DNA of 64,000 nucleotides from an uncultured Prevotella sp. (GTDB lineage: Bacteria > Bacteroidota > Bacteroidia > Bacteroidales > Bacteroidaceae): positions 62,001 to 126,000 of the forward strand of contig URUK01000003.1 in NCBI GenBank assembly GCA_900551055.1. The letters run 5' to 3'. The stretch's first letter is position 1. Each line of letters opens with the position of its first letter. Made by a program: the position numbers and the translations under genes. Below the pieces are notes generated by a model. It was not told where the DNA came from, did not search any database, and saw only the letters and a list, made by a program, of their open reading frames with translations. This document shows, piece after piece, positions 25,583 through 34,840 of this stretch.

Positions 25583-25698
25583 GAAGTTAAAGAAGTTATA
25601 GAAGTTAAAGAAGTTATAGCCATTACCAAAGTCGGATACAGCCGCAAGACATTTGGCTTTAACTTCTATAACTTCTGTAAATTCTCTAAATTCCTATA
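25583..25698. repeat. Inverted word array GAAGTTAAAGAAGTTATA
   Basis: Four 9-bp words at 25583-25618 and their inverted complements at 25652-25676, around a centre with GCCATTACC and GACATTTGGC. It separates aroF and tyrA inside the operon. Confidence 0.85.
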
Positions 25699-25704
25699 AC
25701 AACT

Positions 25705-26487
25705 ATGCGAATTTTAGTTCTTGGCGCAGGCAAGATGGGCAGCTTTTTCCTCGACCTGCTTAGTTTCGAGCATGAGACGGCGGTGTATGAGAAGAACCCC
25801 GAGCGGCTGCGCTTTACATTCAACACGCTGCGCTTCACGTCTATGGATGAGGTGGAGGAGTTCAAACCCGAACTGGTTATCAACGCAGTGACAGTCAAAT
25901 ACACCATTCCGGCATTCGAAGAGGTGATGCCCCACCTGCCCGAAGACTGCATAATAAGCGACATCTCGTCGGTAAAGACGGGGTTGAAAGACTTTTACAG
26001 CCGGTGCGGACACCGCTACGTGTCAACCCACCCGATGTTCGGCCCGACCTTTGCAAACCTCAACCAGCTTAGCCACGAGAACGCAATAATCATAAACGAG
26101 GGCGACTACATGGGTCGTATCTTCTTCAAAGACCTGTACAACCGCCTCGGACTAAGCATTTACGAATACTCTTTCGAGGAGCACGACAAGACCGTTGCCT
26201 ACTCGCTGAGCATTCCTTTTGTCAGCACTTTCGTATTCGCGGCGGTAATGAAGCACCAAGACGCGCCGGGCACTACGTTCAAACGGCACATGAAAATAGC
26301 GCGAGGCGTGCTCAGCGAGGACGACTATCTGCTGCAGGAAATCCTCTTCAACCCCTACACTTCGGGACAAGTGGAGCAGATACGCACCGAACTCAAGGAG
26401 CTGCTCGGCATCATAGGACGCAAGGACGAACAGGCCATGAAGGCGTATCTTGAGAAAATAAGGAAAAACGTCAGGGACAATTCATAA
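25705..26487 (+). CDS. tyrA: Prephenate dehydrogenase
   Basis: 260 residues. Oxidative decarboxylation of prephenate to hydroxyphenylpyruvate, the Tyr branch. It has the N-terminal NAD-binding motif (MRILVLGAGKMGSFFLDLL), ISDISSVKTGL, and THPMFGPTFANL with the conserved His. No ACT domain is attached, so Tyr control may rest on the operon attenuator and the upstream fusion enzyme. It follows aroF by 130 bp of repeat. Confidence 0.92.
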   Translation: MRILVLGAGKMGSFFLDLLSFEHETAVYEKNPERLRFTFNTLRFTSMDEVEEFKPELVINAVTVKYTIPAFEEVMPHLPEDCIISDISSVKTGLKDFYSRCGHRYVSTHPMFGPTFANLNQLSHENAIIINEGDYMGRIFFKDLYNRLGLSIYEYSFEEHDKTVAYSLSIPFVSTFVFAAVMKHQDAPGTTFKRHMKIARGVLSEDDYLLQEILFNPYTSGQVEQIRTELKELLGIIGRKDEQAMKAYLEKIRKNVRDNS

Positions 26488-26555
26488 TTCACAATGCATA
26501 ATTCATAATTACGCCGGCAGGCCGATTTTTCATTATTCATCATTAATTTTTCATT
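26483..26555. repeat. ATTCATAATTCACAATGC word array
   Basis: Short gap with ATTCATAATT/CATTATTCATCATTAA words, related to 1650-1727 and 28193-28296. Confidence 0.6.
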
Positions 26556-26560
26556 CCCCC

Positions 26561-27505
26561 ATGTGCCTTTCGCTGCTGCTTTCATCACTGCTTACGCTCG
26601 TACAGCTTAACTGCGAGAACCTGTTTGACTGCCGACATGACAGTCTAAAGCAAGACATCGAATTCACGCCGGAGGGCGACCGCCGCTGGACAGAAAGCAA
26701 ATACTGGGACAAGCTGGACAATACGGCAAAGGCAATAATATCCTGCGGCACGGAGGACGGCGACTGGCGGCTGCCCGACATCGTGGCGCTGTGCGAGGTG
26801 GAGAACGACAGCGTGATGCACGACCTTACGCGGCGGTCGCTGCTTAGGAGTGCAAACTATGAATACATAATGACCTCCTCGCCCGACGAACGCGGCATTG
26901 ACGTGGCCCTGCTCTACTCTCCGGGCAGCTTCGCGCCCATAAGATACTATCCGCTGCGCATCAAACCGATGAAAGGGATGCGCCCCACGCGCGACATCCT
27001 GTACGTCGCCGGGCGCATAATAACAGGCGACACGGTACACATATTCGTAGTCCACGCCCCGAGCCGCTACGGCGGAGAGCGGCGCACAAGGCCGCACCGC
27101 AAGCTCGTGGCCGACCGCCTTTCAGCCGCCATCGACAGCCTGCATGCCGTCGCCAACGACCCGATGATAATCATAACGGGCGACTTCAACGAAGGCGGCG
27201 ACGGCCCTATGGCAGTGCAGATGCGGGCAAAGGGCATGGCCGACGTGTCCGCCGACGCTACGGGCAGCCACGAAGCACAGGGCACATACAAGTATAAAGG
27301 CCGCTGGGAACGCATCGACCACATCATGGCAAGCCCACGGCTGGCGCGGCAACTACGCTCGTGCAGGGTATGCGACGAGCCGTTTATGCTTGAGGAAGAC
27401 GACAAGTACGGCGGCGTGCAGCCGCTGCGCACATACCGCGCATGGCGCTACCGTCGCGGTTTCAGCGACCACCTGCCACTCGTCGCGCGCTTCGTTTTTG
27501 AATGA
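26561..27505 (+). CDS. Exported endonuclease/exonuclease/phosphatase-family protein
   Basis: 314 residues. A short N-terminal hydrophobic stretch (MCLSLLLSSLLTLV) suggests export. Signature elements run in order: QLNCENLFD, LCEVEND (metal-binding Glu), VVHAPSRYGG, TGDFNEGG (Asp/Asn), WERIDHIM and SDHLPLVA (catalytic Asp-His). The superfamily includes DNase I-like nucleases and phosphodiesterases; the real substrate is not evident. It may be read with tyrA (73-bp gap). Confidence 0.88.
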   Translation: MCLSLLLSSLLTLVQLNCENLFDCRHDSLKQDIEFTPEGDRRWTESKYWDKLDNTAKAIISCGTEDGDWRLPDIVALCEVENDSVMHDLTRRSLLRSANYEYIMTSSPDERGIDVALLYSPGSFAPIRYYPLRIKPMKGMRPTRDILYVAGRIITGDTVHIFVVHAPSRYGGERRTRPHRKLVADRLSAAIDSLHAVANDPMIIITGDFNEGGDGPMAVQMRAKGMADVSADATGSHEAQGTYKYKGRWERIDHIMASPRLARQLRSCRVCDEPFMLEEDDKYGGVQPLRTYRAWRYRRGFSDHLPLVARFVFE

Positions 27506-27540
27506 AAAACACGTTTCAAACGTATAAAAAAGTACAATTT

Positions 27541-27698
27541 AGGAATTAAAGAAGTTACAGAAGTTAAAGAAGTTATAGCCAATAGCTTAAACGCAGACAA
27601 CCAACAAGGCATTTGGCTTTAACTCCTAACGCAGCGAAGCGGAGTGAATCGTGTTGTTGAGCGTAGCGAGAAACTTCTATAACTTCTTTAACTTCCTT
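27541..27698. repeat. Inverted word array GAAGTTAAAGAAGTTATA, interrupted
   Basis: Left words at 27541-27578 and inverted words at 27671-27696, with the centre motif AGGCATTTGGC. A GCAGCGAAGC / GCGTAGCGAG insert extends the right side, as at 13685. Confidence 0.8.
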
Positions 27699-27708
27699 AG
27701 CAAAATAT

Positions 27709-27739
27709 TTTGCATTTCACTCGACTTGCACTATCTTTG
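27709..27739 (+). promoter_or_regulatory. Promoter of the rhodanese lipoprotein gene
   Basis: TTTG at 27709-27712, 19 bp, TATCTTTG at 27732-27739, a consensus match. Leader about 27 nt. Confidence 0.75.
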
Positions 27740-27771
27740 CATGATTTATATAGCATAATACTCTGCTTTTC

Positions 27772-28170
27772 ATGCAAATAATGAGCAAACTTTTACTATC
27801 AGCCGTGACACTGTTCGCCGGTTGCCTGACAGGTTGCGGACAGCAAAACATAAGGACGGTGGACGCCGACGAGTTCGAGAAAACAATCTCGCAAGACGGT
27901 GCCCAGCTTGTCGACGTGCGCACGGAGGCCGAGTTCCGCGAGGGCCACATAGCGTCAGACAAGGTTAAGAACATAGACATAAAGCAGCCCGGCTTCGCCG
28001 AACAGGCCGACCGGGAGCTTGACAAAGGCCTGCCCGTAGCCGTCTACTGCCGCAGCGGACGCCGCAGCCTTGACGCCGCCAAGCAGCTGACCGAGCGCGG
28101 CTTCGAGGTAATCAACCTGAAAGGTGGCATCCTTGAATGGCAGGAAAATGGCAAGCCAACAAGGCGGTGA
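27772..28170 (+). CDS. Rhodanese-like lipoprotein
   Basis: 132 residues (a second ATG at 27781 is possible). The lipobox is LTGC at about residues 19-22, so it is a membrane-anchored periplasmic or surface protein. One rhodanese domain: VDADEFEKTISQDGAQLVDVRTEAEFREGHI, active-site loop YCRSGRRS with the catalytic Cys, then NLKGGILEWQ. It probably handles sulfane sulfur or acts as a thiol exchanger. It has its own promoter. Confidence 0.9.
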   Translation: MQIMSKLLLSAVTLFAGCLTGCGQQNIRTVDADEFEKTISQDGAQLVDVRTEAEFREGHIASDKVKNIDIKQPGFAEQADRELDKGLPVAVYCRSGRRSLDAAKQLTERGFEVINLKGGILEWQENGKPTRR

Positions 28171-28192
28171 ACGGCATCTCAGACTGCTTCTG

Positions 28193-28296
28193 AATTGAGA
28201 ATGGATAAATGAAAATGGACAATTATGATTACCTTTAATGTTGCTTGCAAATAAAGCAAATCACAATTATACATTCTCAATTATCAATTGTCAATT
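28193..28296. repeat. Inverted word array GAATTGAGAATGGATAAATG
   Basis: GAATTGAGAATGGA... CAATTATGATTACC is mirrored by AATCACAATTATACATTCTCAATT. Family of 1650-1727. An 81-bp array follows directly. Confidence 0.75.
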
Positions 28297-28297
28297 C

Positions 28298-28378
28298 AAT
28301 ATGCCACCTTTTACCCTGCAAAAGACCGTCTTTTACCGCTTAAAAGGCCACCTTTTACAACGCGAAAGACCACCTTTC
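28298..28378 (+). repeat. 81-bp four-unit A/T-tract array, copy 8
   Basis: Units at 28298-28312, 28320-28334, 28342-28356 and 28364-28378. Confidence 0.9.
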
Positions 28379-28431
28379 GCAAAGCATTGAATATCAGGAT
28401 ATTACAACAACTGTTAAAACATACTTGAAAA

Positions 28432-29985
28432 ATGAACATTTTTAAGAGAACATCCGCGCTGAACATGCTGCTACTACTGGCGTTGCAGCTAATGGCACAA
28501 GGGCCTAATGATAGTGGCACTTACTATCAAAGCGCTAACGGAAAGAAAGGAAGTGCGCTGAAAACGGCGATGAGTGACATTATTGTTAACCATACACAAT
28601 TGTCTTACGATGACATTTGGGACGCGTTTTATGAAACAGACAAACGAGAGAACGGTAAGGTATGGGATATGTATTCTACTTCTGATTTCGTATTTGGAAC
28701 AGACCAAGACCGAGGAAATGGGTCAAAAGAAGGCGAATTTTACAACCGCGAACACTCAATGCCGAAGAGCTGGTTTAATGATAAAAAACCAATGTACACC
28801 GACCTTATGCACCTTGTCCCGACTGATAAATACGTCAACAGCAGACGCAGCAATTATCCTTTTGGCGAGACAACCAATCCCTCTTATACATCTAACGGCG
28901 GTTTCAGCAAACTCGGTCCGTCATCAGTCAGCGGCTATACAGGCACAGTTTTCGAACCGAACGACGAGTACAAAGGCGACTTCGCGCGCATTTACTTTTA
29001 TATGGCAACGTGTTATGAAGACCAAATTTCTGATTGGACAATTATTAATGGAGAACAAAATAAAGGAACTATACATAGTGAAGCATCCGACGTTTTCGCA
29101 GGAAATTCATACCCAGCATATACACAATGGACTCTCAACCTACTGCTGCGCTGGGCTGCCGAAGACCCTGTAAGCAAAAAAGAGATTGACCGCAACAACG
29201 CTGTTTATGAATGGCAGGGCAACCGCAACCCGTATGTGGACTATCCGGGACTGGAACAATACGTGTGGGGAGACAAGAAAGACGTTGCTTTCAACTACAC
29301 TGACTATGACGAACCTGAAATACCTGTAGACCCGGAAGACCCCGTAGAACCGCCCGTCGGCGACAATCGCACATTCACTAAGGTGACATCACAGAGCCAG
29401 CTTAGCCCTGAATATACTTATCTTATAGTATATGAAAGCGGCGCTGTAGCAATGGGAGCAACTGAAAAAACATATAGAAGCCCTATTAATGTTACGCTTT
29501 CAAGCAATACCATCACCACCGATGTAAACGGAAACGGACAGCCGCGTGCATTCAATCTTGGCGGAACTGTCGGTGCATACACATTGTATGACGGCGTGGA
29601 AGATGTGTATCTCGCGCTCAACAGCAGTGATAATGCTTTGCACGGCAACGCCACCGCTACAACAGACAACGCCAAATGGACTATCACCATAAGCGGTAAT
29701 AGCACAATACAGAACAACGCTCATTCTGACAGATACATCAACTACAACACAACCGCAAAACGCTTTGCATGCTATAAGACGACAAGCAATCAGCAGCCTG
29801 TAGCCCTCTACCGAAGCACAACGACAACAGGCATAACCGAAGTGGAGGCTGACGGCAACGAGAAAGTTGACGTTTACACCGTTACCGGAATGAAAGTGCG
29901 CTCACAAGTGACGCGCGACGACGCTTTGGATGGTCTTGAAAAGGGTGTTTACATCATTGGGAACAAGAAATATCTTGTAAGATAA
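28432..29985 (+). CDS. Secreted endonuclease I (EndA/NucM) with T9SS sorting domain
   Basis: 517 residues. The signal peptide ends at LMAQ. Residues about 25-285 are an endonuclease I domain: GKVWDMYS, EFYNREHSMPKSWF (catalytic His with Asn), MHLVPTDKYVNSRRSNYPFGE, and YKGDFARIYFYMATCYED. After a proline-rich linker (EPEIPVDPEDPVEPPVG), residues about 310-465 form a beta-rich binding region. The last 45 residues (VDVYTVTGMKVRSQV..LEKGVYIIGNKKYLVR) are a type A type IX secretion sorting domain. It is therefore an extracellular nuclease for DNA scavenging or biofilm turnover. It is more AT-rich than its neighbours. Confidence 0.92.
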   Translation: MNIFKRTSALNMLLLLALQLMAQGPNDSGTYYQSANGKKGSALKTAMSDIIVNHTQLSYDDIWDAFYETDKRENGKVWDMYSTSDFVFGTDQDRGNGSKEGEFYNREHSMPKSWFNDKKPMYTDLMHLVPTDKYVNSRRSNYPFGETTNPSYTSNGGFSKLGPSSVSGYTGTVFEPNDEYKGDFARIYFYMATCYEDQISDWTIINGEQNKGTIHSEASDVFAGNSYPAYTQWTLNLLLRWAAEDPVSKKEIDRNNAVYEWQGNRNPYVDYPGLEQYVWGDKKDVAFNYTDYDEPEIPVDPEDPVEPPVGDNRTFTKVTSQSQLSPEYTYLIVYESGAVAMGATEKTYRSPINVTLSSNTITTDVNGNGQPRAFNLGGTVGAYTLYDGVEDVYLALNSSDNALHGNATATTDNAKWTITISGNSTIQNNAHSDRYINYNTTAKRFACYKTTSNQQPVALYRSTTTTGITEVEADGNEKVDVYTVTGMKVRSQVTRDDALDGLEKGVYIIGNKKYLVR

Positions 29986-30002
29986 AACCCTATAAAACAA
30001 AG

Positions 30003-30095
30003 TGAAGCCCCTCACGGCCGCAACCGTAGAAAGGAGCAAGTTCTGCCAAAACGCAAACCTGCTCCTCCCTATCGGGGAGGCCGTGAGGGGCTTCT
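30003..30095. terminator. Inverted repeat between convergent genes, possible bidirectional terminator
   Basis: GAAGCCCCTCACGGCC at 30003-30018 and GGCCGTGAGGGGCTTC near 30079-30094 are inverted complements, followed by TCTTTGTT. The loop contains AGGAGCAAG/CTGCTCCT pairing. It lies between the nuclease and the minus-strand SDR gene. Confidence 0.6.
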
Positions 30096-30100
30096 CTTTG

Positions 30101-30859
30101 TTATTTCCGGCAAATAACGGTGCCGTTGGCCTGATGGGTTGCCAGCACAAGAACCTCCGCCACCTGCACATGCTCAGGTGCATTGGCGGCGTAAAGGGCA
30201 ACGTCGGCAATGTCGTCGCCAGTCAACGGCTGTATGCCCTTATACACATTGTCGGCCCGCTCGCCGTCTCCGTGGAAACGCACGACGCTGAAATTCGTCT
30301 CCACAAGCCCCGGCTTGACATTCGTTACACGCACTGCAGTGTGCGCAACGTCAATGCGCAGACCGTCGGTGATGGCCTTTACCGCCGCCTTTGTGGCGCA
30401 GTAAACGTTTCCTCCGGCATAAGCCGCGTCGCCGGCCACCGAGCCGATGTTGATAACATGTCCCCTGTTGCGCTCCACCATGCCGGGAACTATCAGCCGA
30501 GTCATCGTCAGCAGCCCCTTGATGTTGGTGTCAATCATCGTCTCCCAGTCGTCCATGTCGCCCTCGTATTCCTTCTCCAAACCGAGCGCAAGCCCAGCAT
30601 TATTAATCAGGACATCAACCGTGGCCCACTTGCCCGTGAGCGACTCGACCGCCGCCGTTGCCGCCTTGCGGTCGCGAACGTCGAAAACAAGCGGCAGAAC
30701 GTCCGCTCCAAGCTCTCTCGCCGCTGCCTCGACAGCCTTCATTTTGTCTACATTCCGCCCCGTGATGACGAGGTCATAGCCTCCCGAGGCAAACTTTCTG
30801 GCGCACGCCTCGCCTATTCCGCTCGTCGCGCCGGTAATCAATGCTATCTTTCTTTGCAT
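30101..30859 (-). CDS. Short-chain dehydrogenase/reductase
   Basis: 252 residues. Classical SDR: TGATSGIGEACARKFA (cofactor glycine motif), VLINNAGLAL, the catalytic YCATKAA (Tyr-x-x-x-Lys) and GDIADVALYAAN. It resembles YdfG-type NADP-dependent 3-hydroxy acid dehydrogenases, though the substrate is not certain. Asn-Ser-Tyr-Lys catalytic residues appear intact. Confidence 0.92.
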   Translation of the reverse strand: MQRKIALITGATSGIGEACARKFASGGYDLVITGRNVDKMKAVEAAARELGADVLPLVFDVRDRKAATAAVESLTGKWATVDVLINNAGLALGLEKEYEGDMDDWETMIDTNIKGLLTMTRLIVPGMVERNRGHVINIGSVAGDAAYAGGNVYCATKAAVKAITDGLRIDVAHTAVRVTNVKPGLVETNFSVVRFHGDGERADNVYKGIQPLTGDDIADVALYAANAPEHVQVAEVLVLATHQANGTVICRK

Positions 30860-30883
30860 GGTGTTATTTATTATTTGTGAGTA

Positions 30884-31096
30884 AAGGAGTAATATTTAAG
30901 GAGTAGAGGAGTAAGGAGAAAAGGAGTAAGGAGAAAAGGAGTAAGTAGATATGTTGAAATAGTAAAGGAGTAAGGAGATAAGGAGTAAGTAGAAATCCAA
31001 TTTGCTTCTTATCTACTCGCTTCTTTAATCCTTAAACACATCTACTTACTCCTTTTCTCCTTACTCCTCTACTCCTTAAACACAACTCCTCTACTC
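30884..31096. repeat. Inverted word array GGAGTAAGGAGAAAA
   Basis: About 110 bp of GGAGTAAGGAGAAAAGGAG words followed by their inverted complement (CTTACTCCTTTTCTCC). It fills the gap between the SDR gene and wecB and could fold into a very long hairpin. Confidence 0.85.
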
Positions 31097-32188
31097 CTTC
31101 CTTAATTCCATCAATATCTGCAGGATTCGCTCTGCGGTACGTCCGTCCCAGCGGTCGGGCAGCGAACACTTCTTCCATTGCCCCTTAACGATGTTCGCAA
31201 CGGCGTCGGCCAGTCTATCGGCGTTCTCTCCCACCAATACGTTTGAACCGAGTTTGACTGTCTCGATGTGCTCAGTATAGCTGTTAAGCGTCACGCACGG
31301 CACGCCGTTGAACGTCGCTTCCTCGGCAACATTGCCCGAATCGGTCACTATTCCCTTTGCGTTGGCCGTAAGATAGCCAAACTCCAGATAAGACAAAGGC
31401 TCTATAATGCAGAAGTTATCCAAGCCTTCAGCAAGCGGCCTGACCGTCTCCGCCGCGGTAAGACGCAGCGGAGCAAGTATCTTAACGCCGTCTGCCGCGC
31501 GGCACATTGCCGCCAACATGGCCTCGAGATTTGACGTATCGGCCAGCAAGACCTTGCGGTTGAGCGTGAAAACGATATACTCACGCTCATTTAAATGCAG
31601 CATGTCGAGCACCGCCGGACGCACAAGCCGCGTACGGTTGAAGCGCAACGTATCCATCAAGATGTTGCCGACCATGTAGACTTTTGCCAGTTCCGCGCCC
31701 TCGCGGGTTGCTATGCTGGTGCTTCCAATGCCTGCCGTGAAAAGAAAATCAGACAGCCCGTCGATTACAAGACGGTTGATTTCCTTGGGCATCTTGATGT
31801 CAAACGACCGCGTGCCGGCTACAAGATGCGCCAGCGTAAGCCCGTGTTTCTTCGCTACTATGGCAACAGCCATCGTTGAAGCAAGGTCGTCAACGACAAT
31901 CACAACGTCTGTAGGATTGGCGGAAAGATACGAGTCGAACTCCGACATCACACGACCTGTCAGTTCATTCAGGTTCACACAATCGACACCAAGATATACA
32001 TCAGGTGCAGGAATAGCCAAATCCTCAAAGAGAGAAGGCTCAAGCGTCGGGTCACAAGCTGTCCCGGTGTACACCAAACGGTAATCAACTGCCTTGCCGT
32101 CGGCCTTAGCCTTGATGACGGCACGCGCCAACGGAGCCACCTTTATGAAGTTAGGACGCGCCCCTGCGACGATACATATATTCTGCAT
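31091..32188 (-). CDS. wecB: UDP-N-acetylglucosamine 2-epimerase
   Basis: 365 residues, usual length. It interconverts UDP-GlcNAc and UDP-ManNAc for surface polysaccharide. Marks are the N-terminal VAGARPNFIKVAPLARA, VVDDLASTMAVAIVAKKHG, a central VFTLNRKV, and the C-terminal IVTDSGNVAEEATFNGVPCVTLNSYTEHIETV. The usual TDSGGxQEE reads TDSGNVAEE here. No other polysaccharide gene is adjacent. Confidence 0.9.
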   Translation of the reverse strand: MQNICIVAGARPNFIKVAPLARAVIKAKADGKAVDYRLVYTGTACDPTLEPSLFEDLAIPAPDVYLGVDCVNLNELTGRVMSEFDSYLSANPTDVVIVVDDLASTMAVAIVAKKHGLTLAHLVAGTRSFDIKMPKEINRLVIDGLSDFLFTAGIGSTSIATREGAELAKVYMVGNILMDTLRFNRTRLVRPAVLDMLHLNEREYIVFTLNRKVLLADTSNLEAMLAAMCRAADGVKILAPLRLTAAETVRPLAEGLDNFCIIEPLSYLEFGYLTANAKGIVTDSGNVAEEATFNGVPCVTLNSYTEHIETVKLGSNVLVGENADRLADAVANIVKGQWKKCSLPDRWDGRTAERILQILMELRKE

Positions 32189-32204
32189 TTCTTTTTATTT
32201 TTTA

Positions 32205-32293
32205 GTTGACAAGCAGACAAGAGACAAGCAGACAAGGACGTTTCATTTGTCACATGCACACTTGTCTGCTTGTCTCTCGTTACTTGTCTGCTT
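32205..32293. repeat. Inverted word array GACAAGCAGACAAG
   Basis: GACAAGCAGACAAGAGACAAG words and their inverted complement CTTGTCTGCTTGTCTC. Same words at 46471-46690 and 54551-54630. Confidence 0.85.
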
Positions 32294-32297
32294 CAAT

Positions 32298-33257
32298 TCA
32301 TTCTGACTTGAACAAGTCCTTGATGCCTCCTATGCTGCCCATAAGGTTGGTTGCTTCATACGGCAGGTAGACGGTCTTGGTCTTGTCGCCCGTCGCCACT
32401 TCTTCAAGCATCTGTATATACTTCTGCGCCAAGAGGTAATTCGCCGGGTTTGTGCTCTTTCCCACCGCCTCTGTTATCTTCTCAATGGCTATCGCTTCGG
32501 CCTCAGCCTTACGTATACGGGCCTGCGCTTCGCCCTCGGCATTAAGTATAGCCATCTGCTTGTCGGCCTCAGCCTTGTTGATGATGGCGGTCTTCTCGCC
32601 CTCCGACTTCAATATGGCAGCAGCCTTCTCGCCTTCGCTTGTCAATATGGTGGCACGCTTGTTACGCTCGGCCTGCATCTGTTTCTCCATCGCCTGCAGC
32701 ACGCTTTCGGGCGGAGTGATGTCCTGAAGCTCGACACGGTTCACCTTTATGCCCCACTTGTTGGTAGCATCGTCGAGCACGGCGCGCAACTTCGTGTTGA
32801 TGGTATCACGCGAAGTGAGCGTCTGGTCGAGTTCAAGCTCGCCAATGATGTTACGCAGCGTGGTCTGCGTCAGCTTCTCAATGGCGTTCGGAAGATTGTT
32901 TATTTCATACACAGCCTTGAACGGATCAACAATCTGGAAGTACAACAAAGCGTTTATTTGTGTCTGAACATTATCCTTGGTGATGACGTTCTGCTTGTCA
33001 AAGTCGTACACCTGCTCGCGCAAGTCTATTGAGTTTGTATAAAAATACCTGCCCCGGCGCACGGCTACAATCTCCTTTGCGCGGTCGATAAACGGTATTA
33101 TGATGTTTATTCCTGGCTTGAGCGTTGCGTAATACTTGCCGAGACGCTCTATGATTTTCGTCTCCGACTGCGGTATTATTACAAGACTCTTCTTCAAAAG
33201 TACGATTGCACAGATTACGAGCGCAATCAATACGTAAACGATAGTGTCCATATTCAA
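32298..33257 (-). CDS. SPFH/stomatin-family membrane protein (QmcA-like)
   Basis: 319 residues. One N-terminal membrane helix (TIVYVLIALVICAIVLL), then an SPFH/band 7 domain (RLGKYYATLKPGINIIIPF, LREQVYDFDKQNVITKDNVQ) and a long charged alpha-helical region (about 190-270) rich in Glu/Lys/Ala. These proteins oligomerise into membrane microdomain scaffolds. It is 20 bp downstream of the NfeD gene, the standard partner of this family. Confidence 0.93.
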   Translation of the reverse strand: MNMDTIVYVLIALVICAIVLLKKSLVIIPQSETKIIERLGKYYATLKPGINIIIPFIDRAKEIVAVRRGRYFYTNSIDLREQVYDFDKQNVITKDNVQTQINALLYFQIVDPFKAVYEINNLPNAIEKLTQTTLRNIIGELELDQTLTSRDTINTKLRAVLDDATNKWGIKVNRVELQDITPPESVLQAMEKQMQAERNKRATILTSEGEKAAAILKSEGEKTAIINKAEADKQMAILNAEGEAQARIRKAEAEAIAIEKITEAVGKSTNPANYLLAQKYIQMLEEVATGDKTKTVYLPYEATNLMGSIGGIKDLFKSE

Positions 33258-33277
33258 ATAAGGTTTAAAGGTTTTTA

Positions 33278-33727
33278 CTATGCTTTCTCAACGGTTATTA
33301 TGATGCTTTCACGGCCTACCACGCGGACGTTTTGCCCCAAAGGCATATACGAACCGTCTGCCGACACGGCTTTCCAGTCGTCCCCATCGATGGCTACACG
33401 CCCGTAACCGTCCTGCTCAATGGCCTCACTGACACGCCCGATGCGCCCCATCAGTGCGTCGGCATTGCTCGGACGCTCGCGCCGTTTGCCGTGAAGCAGC
33501 TTGCAGAGCTTCGGCCTTACGAAGAAGATTGACAACACCGACGCCACCACGAATACAGCAAGCTGACCGTAGAAGCCCAGCCCCAAAGCCGCCGCTATAG
33601 CCGTTACAACCGCGCCGATGGCAAAACACATGATGAAAAAGTCGCCCGATGTCAGTTCGAGTATCAGGCAGACAACGGTCACCAAGACCCAAAGCTGCCA
33701 CAGGTTGGCTGCAAAATAATCTATCAT
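33278..33727 (-). CDS. NfeD-family membrane protein
   Basis: 149 residues. Two or three membrane helices in the first 75 residues (LWQLWVLVTVVCLILELTSGDFFIMCFAIGAVVTAIAAALG), then a soluble OB-fold domain (LMGRIGRVSEAI..GYGRVAIDGDDWKAVS). First gene of the NfeD-SPFH pair; a TATCTTCG box on the minus strand at 33759-33752 is a possible -7 element. Confidence 0.92.
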   Translation of the reverse strand: MIDYFAANLWQLWVLVTVVCLILELTSGDFFIMCFAIGAVVTAIAAALGLGFYGQLAVFVVASVLSIFFVRPKLCKLLHGKRRERPSNADALMGRIGRVSEAIEQDGYGRVAIDGDDWKAVSADGSYMPLGQNVRVVGRESIIITVEKA

Positions 33728-33862
33728 TACACTTCAACTTTTATTCATTTGCGAAGATAACGATTTTTATCGGGCGGTGCAAGGAATAACTGAAATATTT
33801 TTACCACGGCTTGCCTTCACGCCAACGGGAAAAATAAAAAACACAAAAGCCACGCGCATGGC

Positions 33863-34759
33863 TTACATTCTGTCAAGCATGTCCTTCTCGCGCAGCAGGT
33901 CGTCAACACCCTTTCCGGGCGAAGTGAAAATCATGCTGCGCACAACGTCGTCCTTGCCGCACGTGTAGTCGTAATAAGCCTTAAGGTCTCCGTCGAGCTT
34001 CGAGCCGTCCACAGCTTCAGCCTTAAGCCCTGTAAACTCGTCAAGCGCAATCCCGTCGCCCTCGCGCACGAGGATGATGCGCCGCGCCACAGGGTTGCAG
34101 TTGTAGTCATGGCCGAGGCTTATACCTTTTATATAATGTGGAAAACTCATCACCGGAAGACGCAAACAGACCGTCTTCAATGCAAACGGAACGTCCCTGC
34201 GTTCATTGAACAGCATGTATCCGGCCTCGAACGGAGAAAACAACACTACGCCTTCTATGCACCCTCCGGACACGGTCCGGCAATACACACGCTGCACTTT
34301 GTCGCCATCGGCCACCGGCATTATCATGTACGGCTCAACATCCATGTATCCCTTGCGCAGCGAAAAACTGTAACCTGTGTACAGACCGGCATAGACATGC
34401 GCTTCCGTAAGGTAGCGGCCTGCCGCCGCCTCCAAGTCGCCGAACAGGGAAACGGAGGTTTCACAATCGCCAATCAGCGACTGCGACACTGCGCATACAC
34501 GGCTGTACAGGTCGTCTACGCTTGTCAGCAAACGTCGCTTTGACACGCTTGTAACGTGCTTCAGAGCCTTGTCAAGCGCGTCTACGGCATCCACACCTTC
34601 ATCCGTCAAGGCAGTATAAGTGGGCAACACCGACGAATACAGCGACGAAAGCACGCTCTGCTGCATGCCCACGGCCTGCGCTATGTCTTTCATCTTCACG
34701 CCTCCGGCGCGCAGTTTCTTCAACTGAAGGTAAAGCATTCCAAGTTTGTCCATGCCCAT
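33863..34759 (-). CDS. Helix-turn-helix protein of unknown function
   Basis: 298 residues. The first 60 residues look like a lambda-type or Cro-like HTH (MLYLQLKKLRAGGVKMKDIAQAVGMQQSVLSSLYSSVLPTY). The rest is a compact domain with SLRKGYMDVEPYMIMPV, VVLFSPFEAGYMLFNERRDVPFALKTVCLRLP and HYIKGISLGHD, which I do not recognise. It may be a ligand-binding regulator. A TATCTTTG -7 box lies at 34787-34780 on the minus strand. Its neighbour upstream is the frameshifted porin of the ETF module, so it is a candidate regulator of that module by position only. Confidence 0.6.
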   Translation of the reverse strand: MGMDKLGMLYLQLKKLRAGGVKMKDIAQAVGMQQSVLSSLYSSVLPTYTALTDEGVDAVDALDKALKHVTSVSKRRLLTSVDDLYSRVCAVSQSLIGDCETSVSLFGDLEAAAGRYLTEAHVYAGLYTGYSFSLRKGYMDVEPYMIMPVADGDKVQRVYCRTVSGGCIEGVVLFSPFEAGYMLFNERRDVPFALKTVCLRLPVMSFPHYIKGISLGHDYNCNPVARRIILVREGDGIALDEFTGLKAEAVDGSKLDGDLKAYYDYTCGKDDVVRSMIFTSPGKGVDDLLREKDMLDRM

Positions 34760-34840
34760 GCCTTTGTTTTTTCAATATACAAAGATACGCATTTAGCAGC
34801 AAATACGGCACTATGCGGATGAGAAAAGCGCATCCATGCG